14,905 nucleotides of DNA from Elusimicrobiota bacterium (GTDB lineage: Bacteria > Elusimicrobiota > Elusimicrobia > 2-01-FULL-59-12 > JACPXA01). A model generated the notes under the pieces. That model was not told the origin of the DNA, made no database searches, and saw only the letters and a program-made list of their open reading frames with translations. The stretch covers positions 1-14,905 of the forward strand of contig JACPXA010000048.1 of assembly GCA_016196785.1 (NCBI GenBank). The letters are read 5' to 3'. This document shows, one piece after another, positions 1-7,064 of this stretch (positions are counted from its first letter, which is position 1; each line of letters starts with the position of its first letter). Both the position numbers and the translations under genes were made by a program.

Positions 1-453
1 AATGGTACAGCGGCTATTGAGGAACCCGTTGTCGCGGTAACGGACAGCCGCTCGGTAGTCGTTGTGGAGCGCTCTCGACACGATCGCAAAGAGGCGGCTT
101 TCCGCCGTTGGGTAGAAGTAATACCGGAAGGTCGGGGTCGGGCCGAAGATCGCATTGTACGTGATCGAAGGAGCGAAGAGGTGGAGAATTTGTCCGCGCT
201 CATTCGTCCGCAGCCAGATCGGAAGGATCCCGTAGGTTGGCCCTGCGTTCGGATCGCTCGCGATCGCCGGGAAATAAATCCGTCCGGCGTGCCCTTCGAT
301 GTGCGTCATCACCTTCGACGCGGCGCGCATGAAGCGTTCGAATCGTGGAGGCGGCGGGGGTGGCGGTTTCCGGAATGCTGCGCCCAGCTTGAGCGGGAAC
401 GCTAACCCCGCGAAACCAACTGTTACGGCGCCGCCGAGGAGACAGAGCCGCAA
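1..453 (-). CDS. Putative outer-membrane beta-barrel (surface-antigen/Omp85-like) protein, 3' end outside window
   Basis: An open frame of 151 codons runs off the left edge. It is read from a TTG at 453; no ATG or GTG is near the 5' end, so the start is uncertain. The N-terminus is a hydrophobic export segment (about residues 3-26) followed by a run of seven prolines at about 31-37. The next part reads like surface-antigen (D15/BamA-like) barrels of Gram-negative bacteria: GRIYFPAIASDPNAGPTYGI at about 57-76, then alternating aromatic strands such as TFRYYFYPT. Such proteins sit in the outer membrane, but without the C-terminal barrel the call rests on resemblance only. It follows the nuclease gene by 26 nt and is probably its operon partner. 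Reality of the gene: high. Family: moderate. Confidence 0.55.
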   Translation of the reverse strand, partial: MRLCLLGGAVTVGFAGLAFPLKLGAAFRKPPPPPPPRFERFMRAASKVMTHIEGHAGRIYFPAIASDPNAGPTYGILPIWLRTNERGQILHLFAPSITYNAIFGPTPTFRYYFYPTAESRLFAIVSRALHNDYRAAVRYRDNGFLNSRCTI

Positions 454-479
454 TAGGGTACGATGTTCTGCTACTGCCG

Positions 480-1730
480 TTAAGACGGTGATCGGATCCG
501 GCCCTCAGCGGTTGGGCGTTTGGGGAGCAAACGCACCTGGCGCTTGGTCGTGCGTGAGACGAACTTGGAGAGGGTGAGGAGAAGTTCTGGCGCCCAGAGC
601 CGAAGCCGCAGGACGCGAGCCAGCGCCTGCCAACTGAGGTAGGAGACCTCCTCCCACTTGCCGGCGTGTTTCAGGAAGGTCGTGAGTTGCATCCACGCCT
701 GAGGGTTTTCACGTTTCGTGGGGGCCTTTACCTCATCGGTCGTTTCAATGCGGAGCTCGTCATCCCCCCCACTCAAGACTGACACCCCTGCCCGATCGGC
801 GTACGCGAGCACCGCTTCATCAAGTTGGGCCCGCTCCGTCTCCAGGCGGTTCAGTTGCCGGGCGAGCTCTTCCTGCTGGGCCTCGAGCTGGGCGTAGCGC
901 TTGACGAGCTGCACACCCGGTTCGGCGAGGTAGGCGTTGATCGGCAAGGCCTCCACCCGGGCCTCATGTTTCCAGAGCGGGCAAATCGAGCGGTACTCAC
1001 ACCAGTTGCAGAGCCCGCTTTGACGCGGGGTATAGATTGCATCGGTCTCGATCTGATGGATCTGCTGGATGATTTGGCGCTGGAGGCCCTCCAGGTCTGT
1101 GACGGTTCTCCTTGAGGTCAGTTCCTTATTGAAAACCAGGTAGTGCCAGACCAATCGGACCTCACGGATATCCGTCCAGCGTTGCATGAGCCCCAGTTGA
1201 TACAACGCGAGCTGGGGGTCTTGGTCAATCTCCGATTGCGAAGGGAGGGTGGAGGAGGTTTTATAATCGTGGATCTCGTAGACCCCGTTGGGGAACCCCG
1301 TCAGGCGATCAACGTATCCTCGGAGCCGGAAGATCCGCTCCCCATTCTGGAACTGAATCTCAACTCGTTCCTCGAGCCCCAAGGTCGTCCCTTGGTTAAA
1401 CGGGGTATAGGTCTCGTAGTAGTCCTTCAGACACCGTATCCCAAGCTGGAAGTAGTGGCCTGGGGTGAACTCCTTCCGGACGCTCCGAATCTGATCATGC
1501 CACGCGCGTTCCCACTGGGTTTCAAAGAGGGCCGAGAGCTCATCGAGCGAGTTCAGCTTGGTGAGCGTCAAGTCCCGGTAGAGTTTTTCCAACGCCTCGT
1601 GGACTCGCTTCCCGAGAAAGGCCTCTAACGATTCTTCCTCGGTTTTGATGCGGTCAAGGTACCGGAACTTATACCGCTGAGGGCAGCCTTCATAGGTTGA
1701 CAATCGAGAGTGGGAGTAGGTAATGTCCAG
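480..1730 (-). CDS. PD-(D/E)XK nuclease family protein (RecB/Cas4/AddB-type, Fe-S cysteines)
   Basis: RecB-family nuclease domain followed by a coiled coil. Numbering is from the TTG at 1703. Visible are the N-terminal STYEGCPQRYKF (Cys7), motif I GKRVHEAL (His35), the GYVDR aspartate (Asp132), the catalytic HDYKT (Asp146, Lys148) and the QLALY motif (164-168). The C-terminal cysteines CNWCEYRSIC (232, 235, 241) complete a four-Cys set that in AddB, Cas4 and Dna2 holds a 4Fe-4S cluster. Residues about 262-300 look like a coiled coil; the last 100 residues match nothing I know. The TTG start would cut into the conserved opening. The family usually begins Y-S-x-S-R-L-S-T-Y, and those codons lie upstream, so I place the start at CTG 1730, six bases after GAGG. 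No cas genes or helicase are nearby. Likely DNA processing or repair; substrate unknown. Confidence 0.9.
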   Translation of the reverse strand: MDITYSHSRLSTYEGCPQRYKFRYLDRIKTEEESLEAFLGKRVHEALEKLYRDLTLTKLNSLDELSALFETQWERAWHDQIRSVRKEFTPGHYFQLGIRCLKDYYETYTPFNQGTTLGLEERVEIQFQNGERIFRLRGYVDRLTGFPNGVYEIHDYKTSSTLPSQSEIDQDPQLALYQLGLMQRWTDIREVRLVWHYLVFNKELTSRRTVTDLEGLQRQIIQQIHQIETDAIYTPRQSGLCNWCEYRSICPLWKHEARVEALPINAYLAEPGVQLVKRYAQLEAQQEELARQLNRLETERAQLDEAVLAYADRAGVSVLSGGDDELRIETTDEVKAPTKRENPQAWMQLTTFLKHAGKWEEVSYLSWQALARVLRLRLWAPELLLTLSKFVSRTTKRQVRLLPKRPTAEGRIRSPS

Positions 1731-1755
1731 GGGGGACCTCGCGGGGGGTGTGTAT

Positions 1756-2040
1756 TTACCCGAGCCGATCGATCTGGTGGGCGAGCTGAAAATCGTTCTC
1801 CGTGAGCCCGCCAGCGCTGTGGGTCGAGAGCGTCAGGGTCACCCGGTTGTAGCGAATAATGATGTCGGGATGGTGATCCGCGGCCTCGGCCAGATCGGCC
1901 ACTTGATTGACGAACGCCAACGCCGCTCGAAAATCAGCAAATTTATAGCGTTTCGTAATCTCTTTACCAACGCGTTCCCACCCCTGGAGCGTTGTGAGTT
2001 GGCGCTGGATGTCAGTGTCACTCAGGAGTTCGATTGGCAT
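1756..2040 (-). CDS. phhB: Pterin-4a-carbinolamine dehydratase
   Basis: 94 residues, the usual length for this cytosolic enzyme, which dehydrates 4a-hydroxytetrahydropterin to quinonoid dihydropterin after aromatic amino acid hydroxylation. The family signature is complete: EAADHHPD with Glu52, His56, His57 and Pro58, then Tyr64, LSTHSAGGLT with His74, and Asp83. The ATG at 2040 has a good Shine-Dalgarno (AGAGAGG, 9 nt upstream) and lies inside the 3' end of the preceding eIF-2B-like gene (23-nt overlap), so translation is probably coupled. No phenylalanine hydroxylase is in the window. In bacteria lacking one, the protein is thought to act on pterins of other cofactors such as the molybdopterin pathway; which applies here cannot be told. 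Confidence 0.96.
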   Translation of the reverse strand: MPIELLSDTDIQRQLTTLQGWERVGKEITKRYKFADFRAALAFVNQVADLAEAADHHPDIIIRYNRVTLTLSTHSAGGLTENDFQLAHQIDRLG

Positions 2041-3001
2041 GATGTGGTTCCTCTCTTTCGGATCCTTTGGTTGGTGCTTGGAGTTCCTCGCAGAGGCGAA
2101 AAGCTCGAACCCGTTTGCCCAAGGCGTTCACTGACAGGATGCCTTCCTCAGTGATAATGCCGGTCACGTAGGTGGTCGGGATCTCTTCAAAGTACGAGTA
2201 GGCGAGCTGAACGTTTTCCCACTCCTCTTGGACCCGCTCCTCGGCCCCACTCTCTGTGGGAAGGTATTGACTGGAATCCGAGGGGAGACACTTGTTCAGC
2301 TCACAGGCGATATAAAACGGGACCTGATAGGTTTGGGCCGCCAAGGCGACCACCAAGGTTCCTACCTTGTTGACAAACGAAACTTGTGAGAGCCGATCCA
2401 CCCCCACCAAGGCCACATCCGCGGTTTTGACATACTGAGGGATCGCCGCATCCATGATCACGGTGGTGGGGATGCCGGCCTGACCCAAGTTCCGGGCCAG
2501 CTCCCGTCCTTCACACAACGGGCGCGATTCGGTGACGATGGCCTGAAGGTCTTTCCCCTCTCGCTTGGCGAGCTTTAAGATCCCCGCGATGGAGCTCGAC
2601 GCGCTGTGGGTGAGGACCACCGCCCCGGAGCTGATGAGCCCTTGGCCATGGCGGGCGATGCGGTCCAACGCGGCGAGCGAAACGGTGGTGAAACGCTCCG
2701 CGGTTTCGCGGGTCGTTTGGCGAAGCACCGCGACTTCCGCTGGGGTGTCCTTCAAGGGTTTGACGGCCAAAAGGACTGTGTTGACCAAATTAAACAGGGA
2801 GGCCATGCTCGGTTGGCACTGGATCAAGGTCCGACCCACCTCCAGGAGTTTCTCCCAATATTCCTGGGGTGTCGTGGCAATGCAGTCCTCGCTAAAGACG
2901 GTAAGACACCGGGCGCCTTGCCGCGCGATCTCCGTGGCCCCCGAATGGATATCGGCCTGGATTTCTTTGAGAATCTTCGTGACGACCAGTTCGGTGAGCA
3001 T
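2018..3001 (-). CDS. eIF-2B alpha/beta/delta family protein (ribose-1,5-bisphosphate isomerase-like fold, catalytic Cys absent)
   Basis: 327 residues with the two-domain IF-2B architecture: a helical N-terminal half and a Rossmann-like C-terminal half. Diagnostic stretches are ESRPLCEGRELA (158-169), the GVDRL aspartate (Asp202) with VNKVGT (210-215), and PFYIACE (228-234). The family includes methylthioribose-1-phosphate isomerase (MtnA), archaeal ribose-1,5-bisphosphate isomerase and eIF-2B regulatory subunits. The isomerases use a Cys in a THCNS-like loop plus the Asp. Here the loop reads LTHSASSS, with Ser133 in the Cys position, while Asp202 is kept. This resembles eIF-2B alpha more than the active isomerases, so activity is doubtful. 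The C-terminal tail after about residue 305 is charged and overlaps the dehydratase gene start. It begins 12 nt after the PilZ gene. Role unknown; ligand sensing or phospho-sugar metabolism are possible. Confidence 0.85.
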   Translation of the reverse strand: MLTELVVTKILKEIQADIHSGATEIARQGARCLTVFSEDCIATTPQEYWEKLLEVGRTLIQCQPSMASLFNLVNTVLLAVKPLKDTPAEVAVLRQTTRETAERFTTVSLAALDRIARHGQGLISSGAVVLTHSASSSIAGILKLAKREGKDLQAIVTESRPLCEGRELARNLGQAGIPTTVIMDAAIPQYVKTADVALVGVDRLSQVSFVNKVGTLVVALAAQTYQVPFYIACELNKCLPSDSSQYLPTESGAEERVQEEWENVQLAYSYFEEIPTTYVTGIITEEGILSVNALGKRVRAFRLCEELQAPTKGSEREEPHHANRTPE

Positions 3002-3013
3002 GTGGGAGGCTCT

Positions 3014-3409
3014 TTAGAGCGCGCGTCCGCCCTTTCGGATGGTCCGTCGGATGAATCGGTGGAGGGTCGTTAAGTCATCGGCGTCTACATCATTGAACCC
3101 CACACCGATGGCCATATCGGAGGGTTTGATGGCGAACACGTTCAGCTTGGTCGCCCAGATGACTTGTCCTTTCAGGGGAATCGTGGTGAACGGGGTTGGC
3201 AGGTCGATACTGACTTGGAGGAAGGAACCCACAGGGAAGAATTTCGGCAAGACAAAGGCAACGCCCAATTCACTCAAGTTGAGGGTGTATCCTTGGATCA
3301 GCTCACCGTCCTCGTCTGCCACCGCCCCAAAGACCTTCACGCGCACCGGCAGCTTGACCGCGACTCGGGGCCCTTGGCGCTTCTCCATAGGGACTTGCTG
3401 AACGGGCAT
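3014..3409 (-). CDS. PilZ-domain protein (predicted c-di-GMP receptor)
   Basis: 131 residues, a stand-alone PilZ domain. Both c-di-GMP contact motifs are present: RxxxR at Arg11-Arg15 (RQGPR) and [D/N]xSxxG as NLSELG at 44-49. The beta-barrel end IGVGFNDV (101-108) and a C-terminal helix with a basic end follow. PilZ proteins change conformation on binding cyclic di-GMP and control motility, surface polymers or secretion; the target here cannot be named. The ATG at 3409 is preceded by GGGGGGAGG only 3 nt away, better than the internal ATG at 3388, which has no ribosome site. It is the first gene after the 58-nt gap that follows lemA and probably leads a transcript PilZ - eIF-2B-like - phhB - nuclease - outer-membrane protein. 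Confidence 0.9.
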   Translation of the reverse strand: MPVQQVPMEKRQGPRVAVKLPVRVKVFGAVADEDGELIQGYTLNLSELGVAFVLPKFFPVGSFLQVSIDLPTPFTTIPLKGQVIWATKLNVFAIKPSDMAIGVGFNDVDADDLTTLHRFIRRTIRKGGRAL

Positions 3410-3420
3410 GATCCTCCCCC

Positions 3421-3461
3421 CTAGTGAATACTAGCGTACCAAAATCTGTTCCCCGATACAA
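3421..3461 (-). promoter_or_regulatory. Possible sigma70-type promoter and small palindrome upstream of the PilZ gene
   Basis: In the 58-nt gap between lemA and the PilZ gene, the minus strand carries TTGTAT (3461-3456), a 17-nt spacer and TACGCT (3438-3433). The -10 matches the consensus only partly. A perfect 5-bp inverted repeat, CTAGT-GAAT-ACTAG, lies at 3421-3434 and overlaps the end of the -10; it could be an operator. This is the only gap in the left half large enough for a promoter. By eye the assignment is weak. Confidence 0.25.
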
Positions 3462-3467
3462 GTCTTC

Positions 3468-4037
3468 CTAGAACGTGACTTTGGGAACTGCCCTGGCAGC
3501 TTCCTCCACCTGGAAATACACGTTCCGCGGACCAAACCCGAAGTACCGCGCTACCATGACGGTTGGGAACCGCCGAATGGTGATGTTATACGCCTGGACG
3601 ACCTCATTGTACCGACGGCGTTCCACGGCGATGCGGTTCTCAGTGCCCGCCAACTCGTCTTGCAGCACTAAGAAATTCTCGTTGGCCTTGAGGGTGGGAT
3701 AGTTTTCGACGATCACGAGGAGCCGGCTCAACGCCCCCTCCAACGCCGCGCTGGCCTGCACTTTGTCTTCCAGCCGGCTCGCCCCTGCGAGCTTGGCGCG
3801 AGCCGCGGCGATGTCGGTAAAGACCTTCTGCTCATGCTGCATATATCCCTTTACGGTGTTCACCAGATTAGGGATGAGATCGTGCCGACGCTGGAGTACA
3901 TTCTCCACCTGCGCCCAGGCCGCGGGGATGGACTCATTCAGCGTCACCAACCGGTTGTATGACCTTACCAAGGTCCCGATGAATCCCAGGACGAGGACCC
4001 CGAGAATTCCTAAGACTATTGCGCTCTTTCGAGTCAT
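3468..4037 (-). CDS. lemA: LemA family protein
   Basis: 189 residues, the normal length. An N-terminal membrane anchor (about 6-26) is followed by the LemA core: YNRLVTLNE, AWAQVENVLQRRHDLIPNLV (41-60), VKGY, a helical region and the C-terminal RRYNEVVQAYN...FP...A..FGF pattern. LemA proteins are anchored four-helix proteins with a short extracytoplasmic N-terminus. Their biochemical role is not settled, but they commonly pair with TPM-domain proteins, as here. The ATG has a strong Shine-Dalgarno (AAAGGAGG, 7 nt upstream) and overlaps the nucleotidyltransferase stop as ATGA. The protein ends at PKVTF, typical of the family. Confident on family, not on function. Confidence 0.96.
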   Translation of the reverse strand: MTRKSAIVLGILGVLVLGFIGTLVRSYNRLVTLNESIPAAWAQVENVLQRRHDLIPNLVNTVKGYMQHEQKVFTDIAAARAKLAGASRLEDKVQASAALEGALSRLLVIVENYPTLKANENFLVLQDELAGTENRIAVERRRYNEVVQAYNITIRRFPTVMVARYFGFGPRNVYFQVEEAARAVPKVTF

Positions 4038-4807
4038 TGTCCTACCTCCTTTAGCCCCACACCCTTGTCATGCTGGATGGCGGCGATGATGTGGGCGACG
4101 CCGGCCAGATACTGTTCCATCATATTCTGCACCGTCTCCCCCTTCAGCGCCTGCCTCCCTTGGCGAAACTTTAGCACCTCATGGAACACCTGGCGGTTGA
4201 ATGGCACGTGCTCGCCTAAGCGGTCTATCACCGCGGCGCTTTGGCCGGGAGGGTCCTCCCCCAGCAGTCGGAGGACGCTGCGAAAGAGGAGCAAAAATGT
4301 CGAGAGCGAGCGGGCCATGAGGGACAGGACCAAGGCTGGCTGTCCTTCCGTAGCCATGTACTCCAGAAGCAGTTTCAACCGTTTGCCGTGGAGCTCACTT
4401 TCGCATTGGTACTGCAGATGTTGAGGATTCAATGGCAGGTTTTTCAGGGGGTCCTCCCCGTGCAGCACCTGGTAATGCGCTCGCATGTCGAAGAATTCGA
4501 TCGAGAATACATCCGCCGCCGCCCGGAGGTCGGCCGAGGTCCAGAGAACCGGAGGCCGATTGCCATGCTTCATCCAGACCTTTGTTGGCTTCGCCAGCGC
4601 CAGCAGGTCAGGCAGGGTGACGCGGTGGAGAACCAGCAGTAGATTGTAGTCCGAGTGCCGCGGATGGTGCTCTCCCCGGGCGGCTGACCCATACAGCACC
4701 ACCGCTTGGATATTCTTGCCATCGGCAGCGAGCAGTTCATTCACATAGTCCCTGACTGGCCTTGCTACCGTGTCCCAGGCGACTGATTCACGACCTTGCT
4801 GGTTCAT
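4034..4807 (-). CDS. Nucleotidyltransferase-fold protein (Pol beta superfamily)
   Basis: 257 residues. The N-terminal part has the Pol beta-type signature LYGSAARGEHHPRHSDYNLL: Gly40-Ser41 and Asp53-x-Asn55. The second metal-binding Asp of the usual DxD is Asn here, which may lower or abolish transferase activity unless another acid substitutes. The middle SIEFFDMRAHYQVLHGEDPL fits a group of stand-alone nucleotidyltransferases in environmental Gram-negatives. The C-terminal half is helical, possibly a substrate-binding helical bundle. There is no signal peptide, so it is cytoplasmic. It has a good ribosome site (AGAGGTGA, 7 nt upstream), lies 15 nt after the TPM gene and overlaps lemA by 4 nt. 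The coupling suggests a role with the LemA/TPM pair. Substrate unknown. Confidence 0.85.
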   Translation of the reverse strand: MNQQGRESVAWDTVARPVRDYVNELLAADGKNIQAVVLYGSAARGEHHPRHSDYNLLLVLHRVTLPDLLALAKPTKVWMKHGNRPPVLWTSADLRAAADVFSIEFFDMRAHYQVLHGEDPLKNLPLNPQHLQYQCESELHGKRLKLLLEYMATEGQPALVLSLMARSLSTFLLLFRSVLRLLGEDPPGQSAAVIDRLGEHVPFNRQVFHEVLKFRQGRQALKGETVQNMMEQYLAGVAHIIAAIQHDKGVGLKEVGQ

Positions 4808-4822
4808 AGGAGTATCACCTCT

Positions 4823-5611
4823 TTACCATCCGCCAGAAGCTCCCCCGCCACCACTTAACCCCCCTCCAAACCCTCCAAAACTGCTGGAGAATCCACCCCC
4901 TCCCCAGCTTCTACCGCCCCACCCAACTCCCGGCCCCAACCAGCTTCCAGAACCCCCACGATACCGCTGCCCGCGCTTGCCTTGGGCGGCTAACAAGAGG
5001 GCAACTGGCCCTAGCAGCAACACCCATGGGAGGAATGTGAAAAGGAGCGCCCACCACGTCTGCTGTCGCCGAAGCACATGTTGTTCCCTCTGTGGGAGGT
5101 GAGTGAGTTGAACCCCCCGCGCTTGAGCCAGCACTTGGGCCACAGCCATTGCACCATGGAGGACCCCTTCGGCGTAGCGCCCCTGTTTGAATGAGGGGAT
5201 GATGGCGGTTCGGATGATCTCGCCACAGAGACCATCGGGAAGAATTCCTTCCACGCCATAACCGGTTTCAATCCGAACCCGGCGCTCTTGGAACGCCACC
5301 AGGAGGAGTGCCCCATTATCCCTCCCCTTTTTCCCGATGCCCCACGCCTTGAAGAGATCGTTGGTATACTGTTCCACCGATTCCCCACCGAGGGAGGGGA
5401 CCACCACGACGGCAACTTCATCGCCGGTTTTTTGTTCGAGTTCACTGAATAACGTTTCCAGACGCGCCTGGGTGGGTGCATCCAGGACCTTGGCGAGGTC
5501 GCTCACCCATCCGCGCGGTCGGGGAAAGGGGGCCGCTCCGTACGAAACCACCCCGACGGTCGTTACCGTGACGAGGAGGCTCGCTCCCACAATCCAGGAC
5601 CTTCCTCTCAC
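4823..5611 (-). CDS. TPM-domain membrane protein (YgcG family) with glycine-rich tail
   Basis: 262 residues from GTG 5611. I chose this GTG over the ATG at 5668 because it makes a GTGA overlap with the preceding stop and puts a signal peptide (RGRSWIVGASLLVTVTTVGV) at the N-terminus. The TPM domain spans about 35-165: WVSDLAKVLD, the GDEVAVVVVPS strand, a GIGKKGRDNGALLLVA turn, RIETGYGVEGILPD, then the YAEGVLHG helix. A transmembrane helix (about 187-209) and a glycine/serine/tryptophan-rich tail ending SGGGGASGGW follow, as is typical of YgcG-like proteins. The TPM domain thus faces the periplasm. Founding members have been linked to acid phosphatase activity and photosystem repair; the bacterial role is unclear. 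LemA partnership is common, and lemA is two genes downstream. Confidence 0.93.
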   Translation of the reverse strand: MRGRSWIVGASLLVTVTTVGVVSYGAAPFPRPRGWVSDLAKVLDAPTQARLETLFSELEQKTGDEVAVVVVPSLGGESVEQYTNDLFKAWGIGKKGRDNGALLLVAFQERRVRIETGYGVEGILPDGLCGEIIRTAIIPSFKQGRYAEGVLHGAMAVAQVLAQARGVQLTHLPQREQHVLRRQQTWWALLFTFLPWVLLLGPVALLLAAQGKRGQRYRGGSGSWLGPGVGWGGRSWGGGGFSSSFGGFGGGLSGGGGASGGW

Positions 5612-7064
5612 TGGTTTGACACCAATAAGAGTCGTTGGCGGCCGTGGAACCCCGCTGGCGCGATCCATGTCTGGTCAAGGACAGTCACCATACCGTGTGC
5701 GGGATGCTCGACATAGGCCTGTTCAGGGATGATGACAAAGCAGCGTTCCGGGCGGTTCAGCGTCGCCTGAAGCGTCTCTGGAGACTCTAGAAAGGGCACA
5801 ATCCGCTGAAGGTAGAACGGGGCGTCATACCCGCCATAGTGATAGGCGTACACGGGCTGCTCGTGGGCAATGTCAGCCACGGTGTGGAAAAAAGATTTTC
5901 TGGATCGGTACTGGTCATCGAGGGGAAGCATCGCTGTCATGCCGATGAGATGGAGCACGCATAGCATCCCGATGAACGCAGGCACGACGGCGGTCAGGCG
6001 GTCGCGTATCAGGAGCCACGCGGCGCATACGGTTTTTTCTGAGGGGCCAGTGAAAACACGATAAGGTTTAATCCAAACCACAACCAGACAAACAAGAGAC
6101 CGGAATCCATTGGGCGTTGAGCGCGAGCGCGAACCGCACTCCCCCACTCCCAAAGCGCCGCTGGCAAGAAGAGGCTCCAGGGAGCGAAGGCTCCGAGCGT
6201 TCCTAGGTAGTAATACCACGGTTCATGATGGGAGCCATGTTGATATTGGGAAGTCAATGGCCTAACTATATTTTCTCTAATTTCTTGAGAAGCAACCTCA
6301 AAGATATTGGGTGCACGCTGGAGGATACTGACGCACCACGGGACGAGCACAACGGCAAATGCGAGTAACGCCCACAACCATGTCTTAAACCGACTGGGAT
6401 GACGCTGGCGTCCGCCGAGCACCAACCAACCAGCGATAGGCAGGAGAGGCACACTCAAGCCGAGAGGTCCTTTCGTCAACGTCGCCAGTGCCAGAAACAC
6501 GCCGCCGAGGATCATCCACCTCGACTGTCTCTGGGTTTCGATCACCTGGCTATTGATAAAACACCACAGGGTCAGGGTGGTAGCACAGGTCAACACCATG
6601 TCCAGCCCAGCGGATCGGGCGTACCATTGGAACAATACGCCAGTGGCCAGGAACGTCCCAGAGAATAAGCCGGCTCCTGATCCCCACAAACGACGGCCGA
6701 TGCCGTACGTGACGAACACCGTGAGCCAACCGCAGATGGCGGAGGGAAGCCGGGCGGCCCATTCATCCACCCGGTCGGTCCATCGAAAGCTGAGAGCCAT
6801 AAGCCAGTAGGCGAGCGGTGGCTTCGTCGGAAAGACCTTCCCATTCAGGTGGGGGACGACCCAATCCCCGCTGACCACCATCTCTCGGGCAACCTCGGCT
6901 CGTCGGGACTCCGTGTGCTTGTTCCAGAACCCTAACGCCCCAAGGCGGTAGCCAAACAACCATCCCGTGAGGAGCAGCAGCAGAAGTGATTCAACGACTT
7001 CCCTTCTCCCTTTGGGGGAGAAGCCAGCCCTGAGCGTAGTCGAAGGGGTGAGGATGAGGAACAT
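5608..7064 (-). pseudogene. ArnT/PMT-like integral-membrane glycosyltransferase, frameshifted and probably internally deleted
   Basis: PMT/ArnT-like enzymes move a sugar from a polyprenyl-phosphate donor to lipid A or another envelope acceptor. The first frame (stop at 6009) carries a first helix, TESRRAEVAREMVVSGDWVV, GKVFPTKPPLAYWL, EWAARLPSA, many membrane segments and LAPQKKPY, the usual [KR]PYYLLP position. There it runs out as APRGS-stop. The second frame resumes within about 10 codons with AAWLLIRDRL, one helix, then the soluble C-terminus: QPVYAYHYGGYDAPFYLQR through VSNQ, ending at 5608. The helices normally following KRPYYLLP are missing, so a deletion plus frameshift is more likely than a one-base error. 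The ATG at 7064 lies in a remnant of the preceding gene, and the next 20 or so codons are repeat. The family's first-loop DE[TA]RY reads TESRR. Probably inactive. Confidence 0.8.

Noticed and set aside
64..405. Plus-strand open frame at the left edge
   Set aside because: The opposite strand carries a continuous frame with an export signal and surface-antigen-like sequence. The plus-strand product is arginine-rich and without any motif.
480..1730. Cas4 and a CRISPR locus
   Set aside because: The nuclease shares Cas4-like motifs, but no repeats with regular spacers and no other cas genes are in the window. It is also about twice the usual Cas4 length.
5612..5668. Start of the TPM-domain gene at ATG 5668
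   Set aside because: It would put 19 non-hydrophobic residues before the signal peptide and overlap the previous frame by 61 nt. GTG 5611 gives a GTGA overlap and a standard signal peptide.
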